Source of the DNA: Xenoacremonium recifei
Lineage: Eukaryota > Ascomycota > Sordariomycetes > Hypocreales > Nectriaceae
Length of the DNA: 64,000 nt
Direction: 5' to 3'
NCBI GenBank assembly: GCA_012184525.1
Contig: WOFQ01000006.1
Coordinates: forward strand, 124,001 to 188,000
Below are positions 1 to 11,234 of the stretch, one piece after another (within the stretch, counting starts at the first letter, position 1; every line of letters begins with the position of its first letter). Below the pieces are notes generated by a model that ran no database searches, was not told the origin of the DNA, and saw nothing but the letters and a program-made list of their open reading frames with translations. Both the position numbers and the translations under genes were made by a program.

Positions 1-497
1 GAGAACGTCTTGTAGCCACCTGGAATCTATATCAGCATGTGTGATCTGTGAGTGGTAGGATCAACGTACTTAACAAAGTCAAATACCTGAGTGTGTCCGA
101 TGTGCATGCTGTCACTGCTCGGCCCTCGGCCGGTGTACAGGAAGAAAGGCTCGTTCTAAAACATCATCAGCACTCATATGACCTCCCTCATTTCCGCCAG
201 TCGAACGCGCACCTTTTCGTACTTGTCCAGGATGAGATGCATGTCTCGATGGCTGAAGACAATCTGCCGGCGCATAAACCGATGCGGCTTGTGGCCCGTC
301 ACACGCTCAAACCGCTCCAACAGCGCATCGTCAATCAACGTCGTGCCAAACTCATCCACCAGCTTGCGATAATCGATAGCCTTGACCTTGCCATCCTCGC
401 CCACCTCGCCCGAGACGGACCAGGGGTTCACGTCCTGCTTGCCCGAGGCAGCTGCGGCTTCTGCTGGCGGGGTATCTGCGGGAACCGGCTCGGCCAT
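1..497 (-). CDS. WRS1: Tryptophanyl-tRNA synthetase, cytoplasmic (5' part; runs off the window)
   Basis: Charges tRNA-Trp in the cytosol (class I aaRS). Exons read on the minus strand are 213-497 (95 codons from ATG at 497), 70-155 and 1-19 (partial). Splicing joins ...LDKYEK to NEPFFLYTGRGPSSDSMHIG and on to HTQVFDFVKWLQDVL. GPSSDSMHIGHTQVFDF holds the class I HIGH-type signature (MHIGH) expected for this enzyme. The first intron has a GTGCGC donor and TTTTAG acceptor; the second has a GTACGT donor and a CAG acceptor that splits the Lys codon as AA|G. The start codon follows from the N-terminal family pattern; an in-frame upstream ATG at 608 reads low-complexity sequence and is probably 5' UTR. 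The gene is head-to-head with SDO1 across 425 bp. The catalytic core and KMSKS loop lie outside the window. Confidence 0.9.
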
Positions 498-922
498 GAT
501 GCTGAGGAGATCTGAAAATGAAGAAAGAAAATGCCCGAGAGGATATGACGACGGGTGAGTCTTGGGGGGAGTCACAATGAGGCGCGGGCGGTGACTCAAC
601 GGCCTCAAAGGTGGGATAATTTTGGTGGTGGTTACAGGTAGAGTAGAGTGGCCAGTGAGTGACCAGGCAAGGCGGGGCAGAAGAATTTCAGAGGGATGTT
701 CTGCAGTGCGATGGCGGGGTCGAGAAAAAAACGGCCCAGTGCGTCACAGCGGCGGAAGTCAGCAAACCAACCGCACCTTCCATCCGCAAACCAGCTTTCA
801 TCCGCTCCGTTCCTTCCTCTTTCGTGGTTCAGATATTTCTTTCTCACACTTAGCGACCGGTTTCCTTTACCTGTTTCTTCTTCATTTCTGCATCTGTCGT
901 TCTCGCCCAGCCAACCGCCAAC
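498..922. promoter_or_regulatory. Divergent promoter region between WRS1 and SDO1
   Basis: These 425 bp separate two housekeeping translation genes transcribed away from each other, so both promoters must lie here. The SDO1 side (about 820-920) is pyrimidine-rich, like many fungal 5' leaders. No clear TATA box is visible. ORFs here are overlapping shadows without family resemblance. Confidence 0.5.
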
Positions 923-1846
923 ATGTCTCGACAAATCCAACAACCCTCCAACCAGATCAAGCTGACCAATGTGTCCCTCGTGCGGCTCAAGAAGGGCAAG
1001 AAGCGCTTCGAGCTGGCGTGCTACAAGAACAAAGTCCTCGAATGGCGCTCCGGCATCGAGACCGACCTCGACAACGTCCTGCAAATCCCCAACGTCTTCC
1101 TCAACGTCTCCAAGGGCCAGACGGCGCCTAAAGAAGACCTTGACAAGGCCTTCGGCAAGGGCAAGTCGGTCGACGACATCATCCTCGAGATCCTCAAGAA
1201 AGGCGAGATGCAGATCGGCGAGAAGGAGCGTGCTGCACAACTAGAGCGTGTACACAATGAGGTCATCAGTATCGTGGCCAGCAAACTCGTCGACCCTCGC
1301 ACGAAGCGCGTCTACACATCCGGCATGATCGAGAAGGCGCTCGATATGCTAAGCTCGCAGGCACACACTACCGAGAAGCCCGCCGTGGGAAGTTCCACCG
1401 GGACACCGGCGACAGGCGACGAGGGTGAGGCCAAGCCCCGGCCGAAGGAGCACATCTGGACTGGTGTGGTTACGAACAAGAATGCAAAGAGTCAGGCCCT
1501 CGACGCCATGAAGGCCTTGATTGCGAACCAGCCCATCCCCGTGGCACGAGCCCGCATGCGCCTGCGCATTGCCTGCTCAACAAACGTGCTCAAGCAAGCC
1601 ATCAAGGCGCCTAAAGGTGCTCACAAGGATAGTGAAGGGGAACAGAAGGCTCACGGTACCGTAAAGGATACTATCTTGAGTTACATTGAGCAAGTCGAGA
1701 GTCAGGATGTTATGGGCTCCGAGTGGGAAGTCATTGGCTTTGTAGAGCCTGGTGCTTTCAAGGCACTGTCAGACTTTATAGGGAACGAGACCAAGGGCCA
1801 AGGCCGAGTGGAAGTCCTGGACATGGCCGTCACTCATGAAGATTAA
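923..1846 (+). CDS. SDO1: Ribosome maturation protein SDO1 (SBDS family)
   Basis: Works with the GTPase Efl1 to release Tif6 (eIF6) from late 60S pre-subunits in the cytoplasm. It is a single exon of 307 aa. The N-terminal FYSH domain is clear (residues about 10-95, including KGKKRFELACYKNKVLEWR and QIPNVFLNVSKGQ). A helical domain follows (KLVDPRTKRVYTSGMIEKAL), then a C-terminal ferredoxin-like domain ending near WEVIGFVEPGAFK. It is longer than yeast Sdo1 (250 aa) mainly through low-complexity inserts around residues 155-175 and 225-245, common in mould orthologues. An AATAAA at 1852-1857 lies just after the stop. It converges with RPS18, the two stops being about 280 bp apart. Confidence 0.96.
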   Translation: MSRQIQQPSNQIKLTNVSLVRLKKGKKRFELACYKNKVLEWRSGIETDLDNVLQIPNVFLNVSKGQTAPKEDLDKAFGKGKSVDDIILEILKKGEMQIGEKERAAQLERVHNEVISIVASKLVDPRTKRVYTSGMIEKALDMLSSQAHTTEKPAVGSSTGTPATGDEGEAKPRPKEHIWTGVVTNKNAKSQALDAMKALIANQPIPVARARMRLRIACSTNVLKQAIKAPKGAHKDSEGEQKAHGTVKDTILSYIEQVESQDVMGSEWEVIGFVEPGAFKALSDFIGNETKGQGRVEVLDMAVTHED

Positions 1847-2124
1847 AAATGAATAAAACCATGATACCCCTCGTCATTACAACACCCAGGCTGGTTCACA
1901 CCTCCATGATCGAAATGTCCAATGTAGTATTCACGCCGTACGAGGAAACCCGGGTACCCATCCTCCCAGAGATGCACTTTATTTGAATGCTTTTTGATTC
2001 GTTGACTCTCATCTAGAGTACAGCCCTAGCTGCATATGCCTGGAAAGCAATCCTCAAAATGCTCACAAAGATGGAGAAACCAGCCGTCACGCCTGTCCAC
2101 CCAATACCAAACCCAGCAGCAATT

Positions 2125-2807
2125 TTAACCACCCTTCTTCTTGGACACACCAACGGTCCGGCCGCGTCGGCCGGTGGTCTTGGTGTGCTGGCCACGCACA
2201 CGGAGGCCCCAGTAGTGTCGGAGACCACGGTGAGCGCGGATCTTCTTGAGGCGCTCCAAGTCCTCACGCAGCTTGGAGTCGACGCCGTTGGCCAGGATCT
2301 GCGAGTCCTTGCCGTCCACGATGTCGCGCTGTCTGTTCAGGAACCAGGAGGGGATCTTGTACTGGGTGGGGTTCTGGATGATCGTGACAATTCGCTCGAG
2401 CTCCTCGGAGGTGAGTTCACCAGCGCTAGAAGTAATCCGTCAGCATTCTTGTTCGCTTGTCCTTGATGGGTTCCATCGGGTGGTCGTACCGCTTGTTCAG
2501 ATCGACATCGGCCTTCTTGCAGACCAAGTTGGAGTATCGGCGACCGACACCCTTGATCTTGGTCAAGGCGTACATGACCTTTTGCTTGCCATCGACGTTG
2601 GTGTTCAGAAGACGCAAGATCTATTCCCGAGATGGTCAGCCTCTGCATTGAATTTCGATGGTGTTTCGCGATTGCGTATCGTCGATTTCGATCCTCAGTC
2701 CATCGCCGTGGGCGGCGACAACGGCATTCGGCAGATGGTCGATTGGGGGTTCAGAGAGGGTGACTTACGAACTGGAAGTTCGACTTCTCTCCCGAGACGA
2801 GCGACAT
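2125..2807 (-). CDS. RPS18: 40S ribosomal protein S18 (uS13)
   Basis: Structural protein of the 40S head, contacting the P-site tRNA region and bridging to the 60S. Three exons give 156 aa: 2769-2807 (MSLVSGEKSNFQF), 2490-2620 (ILRLLNTNVDGKQKVMYAL... to NKR) and 2125-2425 (AGELTSEELERIV... to the stop). Introns are 148 nt (GTAAGT donor, TAG acceptor) and 64 nt (GTACGA donor, TTCTAG acceptor); the second splits an Arg codon CG|C. The Lys/Arg-rich C-terminus (GLRVRGQHTKTTGRRGRT) is the family hallmark. The very short first exon followed by a long intron is typical of fungal ribosomal protein genes. The reading frame closes exactly across all three exons. Confidence 0.95.
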
Positions 2808-3571
2808 GATGGGCAACTGTGTCCAGAGTTGCCTTGCTCGTGAAGTTCGATGGTTTCGGGGTGAAAGTAAGAACGGAGATTTCGTAGCCCTCGCTAAAGG
2901 TGGTGGAATTTTCGAGCTGTGGGGGCGTAGGGCAAGCATTGGTGCGCACTAATTCGGGCTTGTCACGTGCACCCCTTTGCTGCGTTTTGGTGTGGCCGCT
3001 TATTTTGCTGACATAAGAATCCAATTGTTGCACGTGCTCTTTCTGGCGGTGCCCCATTTCTCCCGAAATTTCAACTTCATCGTTGTCACCACCTGGGAAG
3101 ACAGTCTACATGGAACTGAAAGCACCGGAAAACTCCGATATACTCGGCGAACCAGTATGCGAAATGATAAAAGTTCTTGAAGGTAGGTCATCGCTTGTCA
3201 AGTGACACATTTGTGAACTATTCCATCGTCTTTTGCCATCGCTCGATCAGCCCAGTCTTAACACGACTGATCTTGAGCCGGATGCCTGTACTCTGTGCAA
3301 GCACGAGACAAGAAGAAGCTGACAACGCTTTTTGAGTACGGGACCTTCAGTGCTTTTTGCCGAATGGGGGCTTTCGTAATTTATCTGTTGTTACATCCTC
3401 CAAATCTTCAAGATCATAAATGAGAACCAAAACTGGCCTCGTACCATTGTACCGCTGCGCTACGGCTAAGATGCCCTAGTAGGCAACCTGATGTATCGCT
3501 AATTGTTACAGAGTCAAGATATCTTCTTCTCCCATGAAATCGGAATGACCACATCCATCCAGTATCCGGCT
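2808..3571. other. Intergenic: RPS18 upstream region and 3' flank of the F-box-like gene
   Basis: About 760 bp. It must contain the RPS18 promoter and leader (2808 to about 3100). I see no supported gene; the short ORFs on both strands are non-conserved shadows. Confidence 0.5.
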
Positions 3572-4698
3572 CTAGCCACGTGATCTTCTCGGAACACTTC
3601 CTTTAATAATCGACTCGGCAATACAATTCCTGATACTATTCCTGGACGTACATATGATTAGGATTCGGTCTATCAGCAAACAGAAGGAGACACATACTTC
3701 TTTTGGTTGCTTGACTAGGCTGCAAAGCAGATCTCCTAGCCTAACTCTCTCGACCTCTATCAATCGAGTTAGGTGCTTGGCATTGGCATGGGAAACATGC
3801 ACCTCCTTCAGACCGCGGATGGCCATAAGCTCGTCCAGTCCCAATGCATCTGGGATTTTCAGCGTTCGGTATCCATGCGGGAAGAAGATCCTCATTTGAG
3901 ACGCTCTCTCGCTCAGGTTGGTCAGCGTCGCTTTCGAAACGGTTATCGTCAGGGCTTCCAGCTTCTCGCAACTTCGAAGCAACTTGAATGCCTCAGCCGA
4001 GGCTACACCGCACCAGTGGACTTTGATATGCCGGACGTGGCGCATGAGCTGGAGGTTCTGGCCGAGGTGGTATTTCAATTCGCAACAGCATCCAAAACCG
4101 AAGATTCTCTTGCGGTAGAAAATGCGGAAGAATTCGTCCCCAAGAGCAAGGCCGAATACCTTTGGGAGCTTTGACGCCAAGCCACGATGGTGAATGTGCC
4201 ACCTTTCCATCTTAGGGCAGTTGCAGCCGCTCTTCTTTTCGAGAGGAATGAGGGAGCGGGACCATCCGTAGTTATCGTCGATGATCAGATGCAAGATGAT
4301 TGCCCGGATCTCTGCAGGTAGCTTCAAAAACGGAAAGCTCGTGGGGGGATCCGGTCGATCTGGATTATGATAAGCATCTACCGCGTATGGAATTTTTGAC
4401 CGGAGGTAGGAATCGCACTGGAAATCTCCAAGATTTGGTTGCACAGGGCCATGAGCTCTATACACGTGTTGGTCTCGCCGGGCTCGTGCTGGATTTTGAC
4501 GGCACATTTGGCGATGGTGTCGCTAAGTGCCGCTCTTCGTCCGGGGGTCATACGCAGCTGATGGCGAGCTTCTTTGATGGTGAGGTATTGGCCGTGATAG
4601 CGATCGAGCTTGCCCAAGAGCATTTTAACAAGTTGGCTAAGTCCGTATCGCTGAGGCACGTTCTGTTCCTTCAGCTTGGCCCACGGCCTGGACGACAT
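3572..4698 (-). CDS. F-box-like domain protein, function unknown
   Basis: The start at 4698 opens MSSRPWAKLKEQNVPQRYGL. An inferred 59-nt intron (4360-4418, GTGCGA donor, CATAATCCAG acceptor) joins ...EIS to N-RPDPPTSFPFLKLPAEIR. FLKLPAEIRAIILHLII is the degenerate F-box-like motif (LPxEIR...I) common in large mould-specific families, possible substrate adaptors of SCF ubiquitin ligases. A Cys-containing stretch (CNCPKMERWH, GCCCE) and leucine-rich segments follow. The 3' end is uncertain. An unspliced frame stops at 3572. A classic intron signal at 3642-3697 (GTATGT, CTAATC, TCCAG) would instead end the protein at 3636 with a 6-nt last exon (315 aa). I do not recognise a specific orthologue. 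Confidence 0.55.
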
Positions 4699-6007
4699 GG
4701 CTCCGGATGGATTCCGACAGGATAATGAAAAACAATAGTTGATAGATTATTCTTGCGTCGACGGAATTTCCGATGCGCTTGCTGGAGCGAACGCTGCATC
4801 GCCACGTCCAAAGTCGCGATAGGGAAGTTGCGAAGATTGAGGCGCGAGGACGTGCGCGTAATGAAGATTCAATGACGCAATCGCCTCAGGCATCAGCTGG
4901 CGAAATAAACAACCAGAAGGCGGTCAAGTCGGGAAGGTTGAGATGAAAAGCACAGGCAAGAACCGCACCTGCCAAACGCTCTGCTGGAGGTGGGAAGCAG
5001 CCAGGCCACGATATCGAGCTAATGCAGCCGCCCGACGGTGAACAGTCAGTCAAAGCTGGGCTTAAAGTGTGTTGATGAATTCAGATTAATTTCTATAGAA
5101 GTCGTCAACTTGTATAGAGTGAATGCAGATGTTTTGAGGCATCATTTAGACCGCATCTCATTCGGTCAGTGGCATCGTCACATCTCGCATCTTGCGCTGA
5201 AAGACCATCATTACAGAATACCCGTCAAGGTGAATAAAGCCAAGGCGTATACAGCACAGAAGGTACCAGGTAACAAACGCAGCTCAGGTCAAGAGTTGCT
5301 TTCCGCGACATGAATCATTCAAAGTCACACATTAAAGAGGAGAGCCAAGCATGGAAGAAGTCAAACCTGCCAAGAGGCAGGGTACCTTGTGCAGGTATCA
5401 ATTGAACGCCACGGGTCTATCTGCCCTGTATCCGCCATCCCAGTTAATGCACCGATCCCAATCGCTAATGTCCAAAAACAAGATCCATAATGGTCATCTT
5501 TTTTTCCGATCGCCTCTTGGCGACATCGCTGCCGCTGAGGGATCATGTATGTACTGGTGTCCTCTAAGGTGTGAGTGTCGTCGGGCCGACACTTGGACAT
5601 TCAGGTACCTCCCCACCACGAGGCTTTCCCCAGGCTCCTTGCTCTTCGCAACTCTTCCTTAAAGCACATGCCAGTGCTTAGATTCAGTCGGCGGGCGCAT
5701 ATTGCCCGCGAGAGGCTTTCGATGGTTTTCATCCGGTAAAAGTATCTTTGTGGACGATGTGTCCAAGCTCAAAGCGGCCTGATAAGGGTGGTCGTGGGCA
5801 TAGAGGTGTTGCTTATTTGCCGACTCTCAGCTGATTTATGTCAGCGGCGGCAGTTGGGCGCATTCCTGTCGCTCTCGGTTGCGTGGTGGTGGCTTGATGT
5901 AGTGTGTGCCGTAAAAGAAGAAACGGTCTTCTAGGTTTCGTCGAAAAGTTCTAGACCACGGGGCTCCGCACTATCGAAGAGTGCGCTCCAGCGGTCGGCG
6001 CCTCCGT
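4699..6007. other. Intergenic, no supported gene
   Basis: About 1.3 kb. Short plus-strand ORFs near 5038-5313 and 5351-5662 show no recognisable domain, codon bias or splice continuation. The stretch probably holds the upstream region of the F-box-like gene and the 3' flank of the small basic protein gene. Confidence 0.45.
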
Positions 6008-6436
6008 TTAGTCGGACCCGATTTGGGGGGTCGACGATCCCGATGCGTTGGAGAAATCGATGCTGTTGGCGCGCGTGCAGCAGGGGCTGATGCCCTCGAA
6101 GCCTTCCATCTCGATCTGCTCGGGTCGCGAGGTGCCAAAGGTCATGGTGAAGTGCGACAGCATCTCCTGGTGCCGGAGGTTCTGCTCGGTGAGCGGACGC
6201 TCGCTGGGGTGCACGACTTTTCGCTTGCCGCCCTTGCTGTTCTTGCGTTGCGCCTTGTGCTGGGCCGTCTTTTGCTGGTTGTTGGACCAGGTCCAGGTGA
6301 GGCGGGAGGACGTCTTGTGTAATGACGAGCCCTCGGTGGACGTCTTGGAGGTGGTGGTGGTGATGTCGTTTTGTGAGCTGCCGGAAGAGGCGGACGAGCG
6401 GCGGAAGGCCTTGCGGAAGGATTCTCGGATGGCCAT
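6008..6436 (-). CDS. Small basic Ser/Thr-rich protein, function unknown
   Basis: 142 aa starting MAIRESFRKAFRRSS. The frame stays open upstream to 6829 but that part is low-complexity and lacks conservation features, so the internal ATG at 6436 is preferred. The N-terminal 50 residues are basic and Ser/Thr-rich, probably disordered. A Lys-rich segment (AQRKNSKGGKRKVVHPSERP) is followed by a more ordered C-terminal half with LTEQNLRHQEMLSHFTMTFG and EGISPCCTRANSIDF. The look is of a conserved small mould protein, possibly a nuclear or membrane-associated adaptor, but I cannot name it. No signal peptide or TM segment is visible. Single exon. Confidence 0.55.
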   Translation of the reverse strand: MAIRESFRKAFRRSSASSGSSQNDITTTTSKTSTEGSSLHKTSSRLTWTWSNNQQKTAQHKAQRKNSKGGKRKVVHPSERPLTEQNLRHQEMLSHFTMTFGTSRPEQIEMEGFEGISPCCTRANSIDFSNASGSSTPQIGSD

Positions 6437-9236
6437 TGTGAGGGTGTTGGTGAGAGAGCGAGTGTAAGTGAGGGTGCTCCAAGTGAGTGTTTGGTGCGTG
6501 TATGTCGAGTTGGGGGCGGACAGAGACAGAGGGGTGTAAGAGCCCAGGCACAGGAAGACGGTTACATATATGGAGATCAGGGCATAAGAGCCTGGGGACG
6601 GAAGCAAGTTATATGGACCATGGATGACGGACCAGGCGGGATAAGGCCGAGAAAACCCCTCAGAACAAAACCGTTTGCGATGGGCGTGTAAGCCGGACAA
6701 GCCAGGGCCGGGTACAAAGCACGGAGAACGGAGTCTGGGACACACACTGTCCTGGGCTCGAGTGGCGATGGATGGGGACCGATTGCAATAACTGGGCAGC
6801 CTGGAGGAGCCCCTGGCCGCCGGTTCCATGGGCTGGGCCTAGAATAGGTCCATCAGCCACGGGGCGGGCGAAGGCGATGCGTCCAATGGATCCATGTTCC
6901 ATGGGGAAGCCACACGGCGGGCGCAGCGAGTAGCCCGAAGAGGTTTGGGGGAGAGGCCGCACTGGAGAAACCCTGTTTCGGACGGAGTCCGGGTCAGCCT
7001 CAAAGGGGCAGGCGAGGCGTGGCCGAGAAGATCCGAGTGCGGGCTTGACGCCTCTGATGATGCTGGGAACGGGGAAACGGTCACTGTGTTTTCTGCCAAG
7101 GAAACTCGGTAGTTCTGTCGCTGTCATGTACACTTCCAGCGCTGAAATGTCTGCAAAAAGGAGGCTCAATGTTCCGGCTTGGCTGGGCGGGCTGGCTGCA
7201 TGCATAGAGGCTCATCACCCGCTGCCACCCTCCCTCATCTCTCCCGCCAGACCGATCCCTGCTGCCGGGACGCGAGGCGATCCAATGCGACACGATCCGA
7301 GAGACTTCCGGCGCAGCCAATCGCCGAATTTCTCGTCGAAAATTCTGCCTCTGTTACAAACGCTTCACACCATCATCGTTCCTCTCGCCGTTCGGGTTTG
7401 AGCGAAACGCTTCCATTTCCTGGTTTGGGCCGCGGTCCCTCCACTGGGCCTGAGGGGCTCCAGCTCCAGCTCCAGCGTCCAGAATGCCCCAAAACGCCCT
7501 GCCCATGGGGACTTGGAGGAGAACAACAGGGGGAAGATCAAAGATGGAGTCGCCGAGTTGGGGGCAACGACGTCACTGCTGGATGGGTAACACCGAGCTG
7601 CGTCCGCCCATCTCCGTTTCCGTCTGCGTTTGCTACGTGACATTGACCAGCCGCTTCACAAGACAGACACGATATTGGCTGGGCTTGATTGAAATTACCA
7701 ATTATTGGAAGACCAGAGAAGGGTGGAAGCCACGGGAAACCTTGGGGGCATGGCATGAATTCGTCAGGACCGCATCAGTAAGCACACACATACTTACACA
7801 GTGCATACACATCCCTTGTCGCACCAGTCCAGACTTGTTCTTTATCGCAGGTCGCCACCACCGCAACACTCCCGTCCCATCTGCACTCCGTCTCCGAGAA
7901 AGCCCGTCATTGGGCCTCAGCTTGGCGAGGTTCGCACGGCCCGTTATCGTTTTTTTCTCTGCTTTCGCCTCCCCCAACGGCGTGCCGGCGCTACCGCTTT
8001 TCCCGACCCGGTTCCCCCTCAGAGCCGCCGCCGGTGTCATGCTCGGGCTCGCGGCTCGTCCTCCGGGAGCGAGCTTCGTGCCCGCGGCCGGTGACAGCCA
8101 CGATGATGGCGGCCGTGTCAGAATGATGCGTCAAGTCGGCATGTGTCTTCGGGTCGCGACTCGTTCAGACGTTGGCAAAGTATCCTGACAAAACTTCCGA
8201 TGCTGTCTTTGTGGTCGTCCTTGCTCTCGCGAGTAATTAGTGCGTGGTGCTGCTCTCGCCTTTGTTGACGATATGCTTTGTAATGGCTTTGTCGTCGGTC
8301 TCTCCTCGACACTGAAACCAGGCGATGTTGGTGCTGATATGTCTGAGACTGTGCTGAAGCCGGGGGAAGTCGACTACCTGACCAGAGACGAATGGGTGAT
8401 CTTCAGGACAATCCAGGCAGACTCATTCCACGTCCATATTCTGCATTGTGTAAGTACTTCTGAGGTATGTAATGTGCTAGCAACGGATGATCATTCCCTG
8501 CTTGCAATAAACAAAGAAGCAATCTGTTGGGGTAAGATCGAAAGCATGCATGCATTGACGAGACCGGAGAGTCGGCGTCGTCTTCTGGCTAATCCATTAT
8601 TGAGGATTCCCATGTGCTGTAAGACAGCGGTATCTTGTGACTGCAAGCGGGTACTAGTTGGGTAGAGAGACAGCTCGCATTTTAGGTCTGAGTATAGGTA
8701 GGCCCTAGACAGCTGGTCATCCCCTGAGCCTCGCATAGCCCCAGCGCAGCAAAATGCCTGGTGACAGCGTAAGCAGCGCTGAGGTCTCATCGCCTCACAT
8801 CAGCGCTGTCGCATAGCAGCAGTCTAGTTGGGGCAGTTCTGGCACACTATCGATTCCGCCTGGCCGGCTCAAATCAGGAACGCGGCTGATCTGGGGACGG
8901 GATGGAGCCCAGCGCCGCGCTCTGATTGGCTGCATCGTGCACATTCAGGCAGTGACGCAACCTCCAGTAAGGTAGGTGCATCAGCTGCGGAAGATCGTGG
9001 CTGCTTGTGACTTGACGACCACATGATGCCGTCGATGTGCTGATTGAGGGAACATCGTCGCTCGCGTCCATTCTATCTCGTCCTCCCGAGGGATGAATCC
9101 TCTACCAGTTGCGCTTCTTTCCCAGGGGGTGCATTCCTGTAACGCCTGGTGTCTACCGCGCCTAAGCTTCGTCGCCGAGTCCGGCCTCGGTTCATCGTGA
9201 GCGCCTCGAGCGTCACGCAACAGCAACAGCAACAAC
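6437..9236. other. Intergenic, 2.8 kb, no supported gene
   Basis: Holds the 5' side of the small basic protein gene (to about 6900) and the promoter of the sugar transporter (to 9236). ORFs at 7179-7640, 7484-8188 and 8240-8665 overlap each other, change composition along their length and match no family I know. The CAACAGCAACAGCAACAAC run just before 9237 looks like transporter 5' UTR. Confidence 0.45.
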
Positions 9237-11234
9237 ATGACGGCTTCAGCGGAAGCTGCTTCTGGGTCGCCATCGTCTCCATCCTTCCCTCCAGACGAGC
9301 CATCTTGGTCAATGAGTCACCGAGATGATCCCGGAAGCCCGTCCTCCCGCTCCATCGACGAGATACCCGACCGGTTTAACGAACGATCACCCCTCCTCGC
9401 GTCCGAGGACGAAGATGGATCTGGCCACGGGGCCGCAGCGCCCGAGGACGATAGCCAAACCACCAAGAGCCTGTGGTACCTGATTCTGTTGACCATCAGC
9501 ATTGGTGGTCTCCAGATCGCCTGGTCTGTCGAGCTCTCGAACGGCTCCCCGTACCTGCTCTCGCTGGGACTCAGCAAGTCTCTAATGGCTCTGGTTTGGA
9601 TCGCCGGGCCCTTGACAGGGACTCTGGTGCAGCCATATGTCGGCATGCTGAGTGATAACTGCCGTCTGCCGTGGGGGAAGCGGAAGCCGTTCATGGTCGG
9701 AGGCGCCCTGGCGACTATAGTCGCGCTTATGTTTCTTGCCTGGACCAAGGAGATTGTGGGAGGCATTCTCGGCATCTTTGGCGCCCAGCCCGATTCCAAG
9801 GGCGTCAAGGTGGCCACCATAATTGTGGCCGTGATTGGCGTCTATGTCCTCGACTTCGCCATCAATACCGTCCAGGCCGCTATCCGCGCCTTCATCGTCG
9901 ATTGCGCGCCCGCCCATCAACAAGAGGCTGCCAATGCCATGGCCAGCAGGATTACTGGCTTCGGCAACATTGTCGGGTATATCGCTGGGTACATCAACTT
10001 GCCCAAGTACCTCTGGTTTATTGGCAGGACGCAGTTCCAGGTTCTCTGCGCCATCGCCAGCGTCGCCCTGGCCGCAACTATTCTCCTCAGCACAACCACC
10101 ATCCACGAGCGAGATCCACGATTGGACGGGCCTCCTCAGAAAGGCCAGCCGGGTGTTTTTGCCTTCTTCTTCACCATATTCAAATCCATCAAGCGTCTGC
10201 CACCGCAGATCAAGCGCGTATGTGAAGTCCAATTCTGTGCCTGGATCGGCTTCTTCCCGCTTCTGTTCTACACGTCTTCCTACATCGGAGAGATTTACGT
10301 CGAACCCTACCTTCAAGAAAATCCGCATATGACTCCAAAAGAATTAGACGAGCTATACGAGAAAGCTACCCGGATTGGTACCTTTGCGTTGCTTGTGAAC
10401 TCAATCGTGAGCTTGTTAACCAACGTGTTCCTCCCCTTTTTCATCGCCCCGACTTATGATAGTCGGCCTGTCGCGACTGAGGGCAACGCACATAAATATG
10501 AGGATGAGCATAGAAGCTGGCTGGAACGGCTAAGGATCCCTGGCTTTACCTTGAAACGTGCCTGGTTTGGTTCTCTTGTCCTCTTTGCGGGCGCCATGTT
10601 CTGCACCGTTCTGGTTCGAACAGTCGAAGCCGCAACAGCTCTCATCGGTCTTGTTGGCATCACATGGGCCATGACGCTGTGGGCTCCTTGGGCTATTATC
10701 AGCGCCGAGATTAGCCGGAGAGATGCTCTTGTTCGCGCTCACAAGATGCACACATATAATGTTGACCCAAGTGCAGAAGGCTCATCGTCTCCAGCTCTGG
10801 CTAGTCCATCCGACGAAAACGGCTCAGAGGAAGAATCTGAGGAGGAAATTGACCAAGCCGGTGTGATCCTCGGCATTCACAACATGGCAATCGCCGCTCC
10901 TCAGATTATCGCAACCGTCGGGTCCAGCATCATCTTCAAGATCTGGCAGAAGCCCCGCGGGACCCCCGGCGATCACAGCATCGCAATCGTGCTGGCTCTC
11001 GGCGGCGCTTGTGTGCTCGTCTCGTCCTTCTTCGTGGCCAAGATCAAGGACGATGCCTCTCTGCCGGCGGATGCAGCCATCGCTGCCGAGCTGGGACAGT
11101 CGAGCATCCCGGAAGAGACTCGTCCGCGATCTTCGCGGAGCGGCAAGTCGAGTTACGAACAGCTGCCGAGGGTGAGCCAGGATCGCGCGACGCTGACGAG
11201 GAACAAGAGCTTCGGTGGTATGGAGATGAATTAA
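9237..11234 (+). CDS. Sucrose/maltose-type sugar:H+ symporter (GPH/SUT family)
   Basis: Single exon, 665 aa, polytopic membrane protein of the glycoside-pentoside-hexuronide:cation symporter family, close in type to fission yeast Sut1 and plant SUTs. The N-terminal cytosolic tail (about 80 aa) is acidic and Ser-rich. TM1 begins at SLWYLILLTISIGGLQIAW. The loop 2-3 signature is at residues 142-151 (CRLPWGKRKP). About 12 TM segments are visible. A central loop follows FFTIFKSIKRLPPQIK, and an acidic loop (ENGSEEESEEEID) sits before the last pair of helices at AGVILGIHNMAIAAPQ. The C-terminal tail is Ser/Arg-rich. Likely plasma-membrane or vacuolar uptake of alpha- or beta-linked disaccharides; substrate cannot be read from sequence. 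Confidence 0.88.
   Translation: MTASAEAASGSPSSPSFPPDEPSWSMSHRDDPGSPSSRSIDEIPDRFNERSPLLASEDEDGSGHGAAAPEDDSQTTKSLWYLILLTISIGGLQIAWSVELSNGSPYLLSLGLSKSLMALVWIAGPLTGTLVQPYVGMLSDNCRLPWGKRKPFMVGGALATIVALMFLAWTKEIVGGILGIFGAQPDSKGVKVATIIVAVIGVYVLDFAINTVQAAIRAFIVDCAPAHQQEAANAMASRITGFGNIVGYIAGYINLPKYLWFIGRTQFQVLCAIASVALAATILLSTTTIHERDPRLDGPPQKGQPGVFAFFFTIFKSIKRLPPQIKRVCEVQFCAWIGFFPLLFYTSSYIGEIYVEPYLQENPHMTPKELDELYEKATRIGTFALLVNSIVSLLTNVFLPFFIAPTYDSRPVATEGNAHKYEDEHRSWLERLRIPGFTLKRAWFGSLVLFAGAMFCTVLVRTVEAATALIGLVGITWAMTLWAPWAIISAEISRRDALVRAHKMHTYNVDPSAEGSSSPALASPSDENGSEEESEEEIDQAGVILGIHNMAIAAPQIIATVGSSIIFKIWQKPRGTPGDHSIAIVLALGGACVLVSSFFVAKIKDDASLPADAAIAAELGQSSIPEETRPRSSRSGKSSYEQLPRVSQDRATLTRNKSFGGMEMN

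Noticed and set aside
7484..8188. 234-codon plus-strand ORF
   Set aside because: Low-complexity and unlike any family; overlaps other ORFs of similar length.
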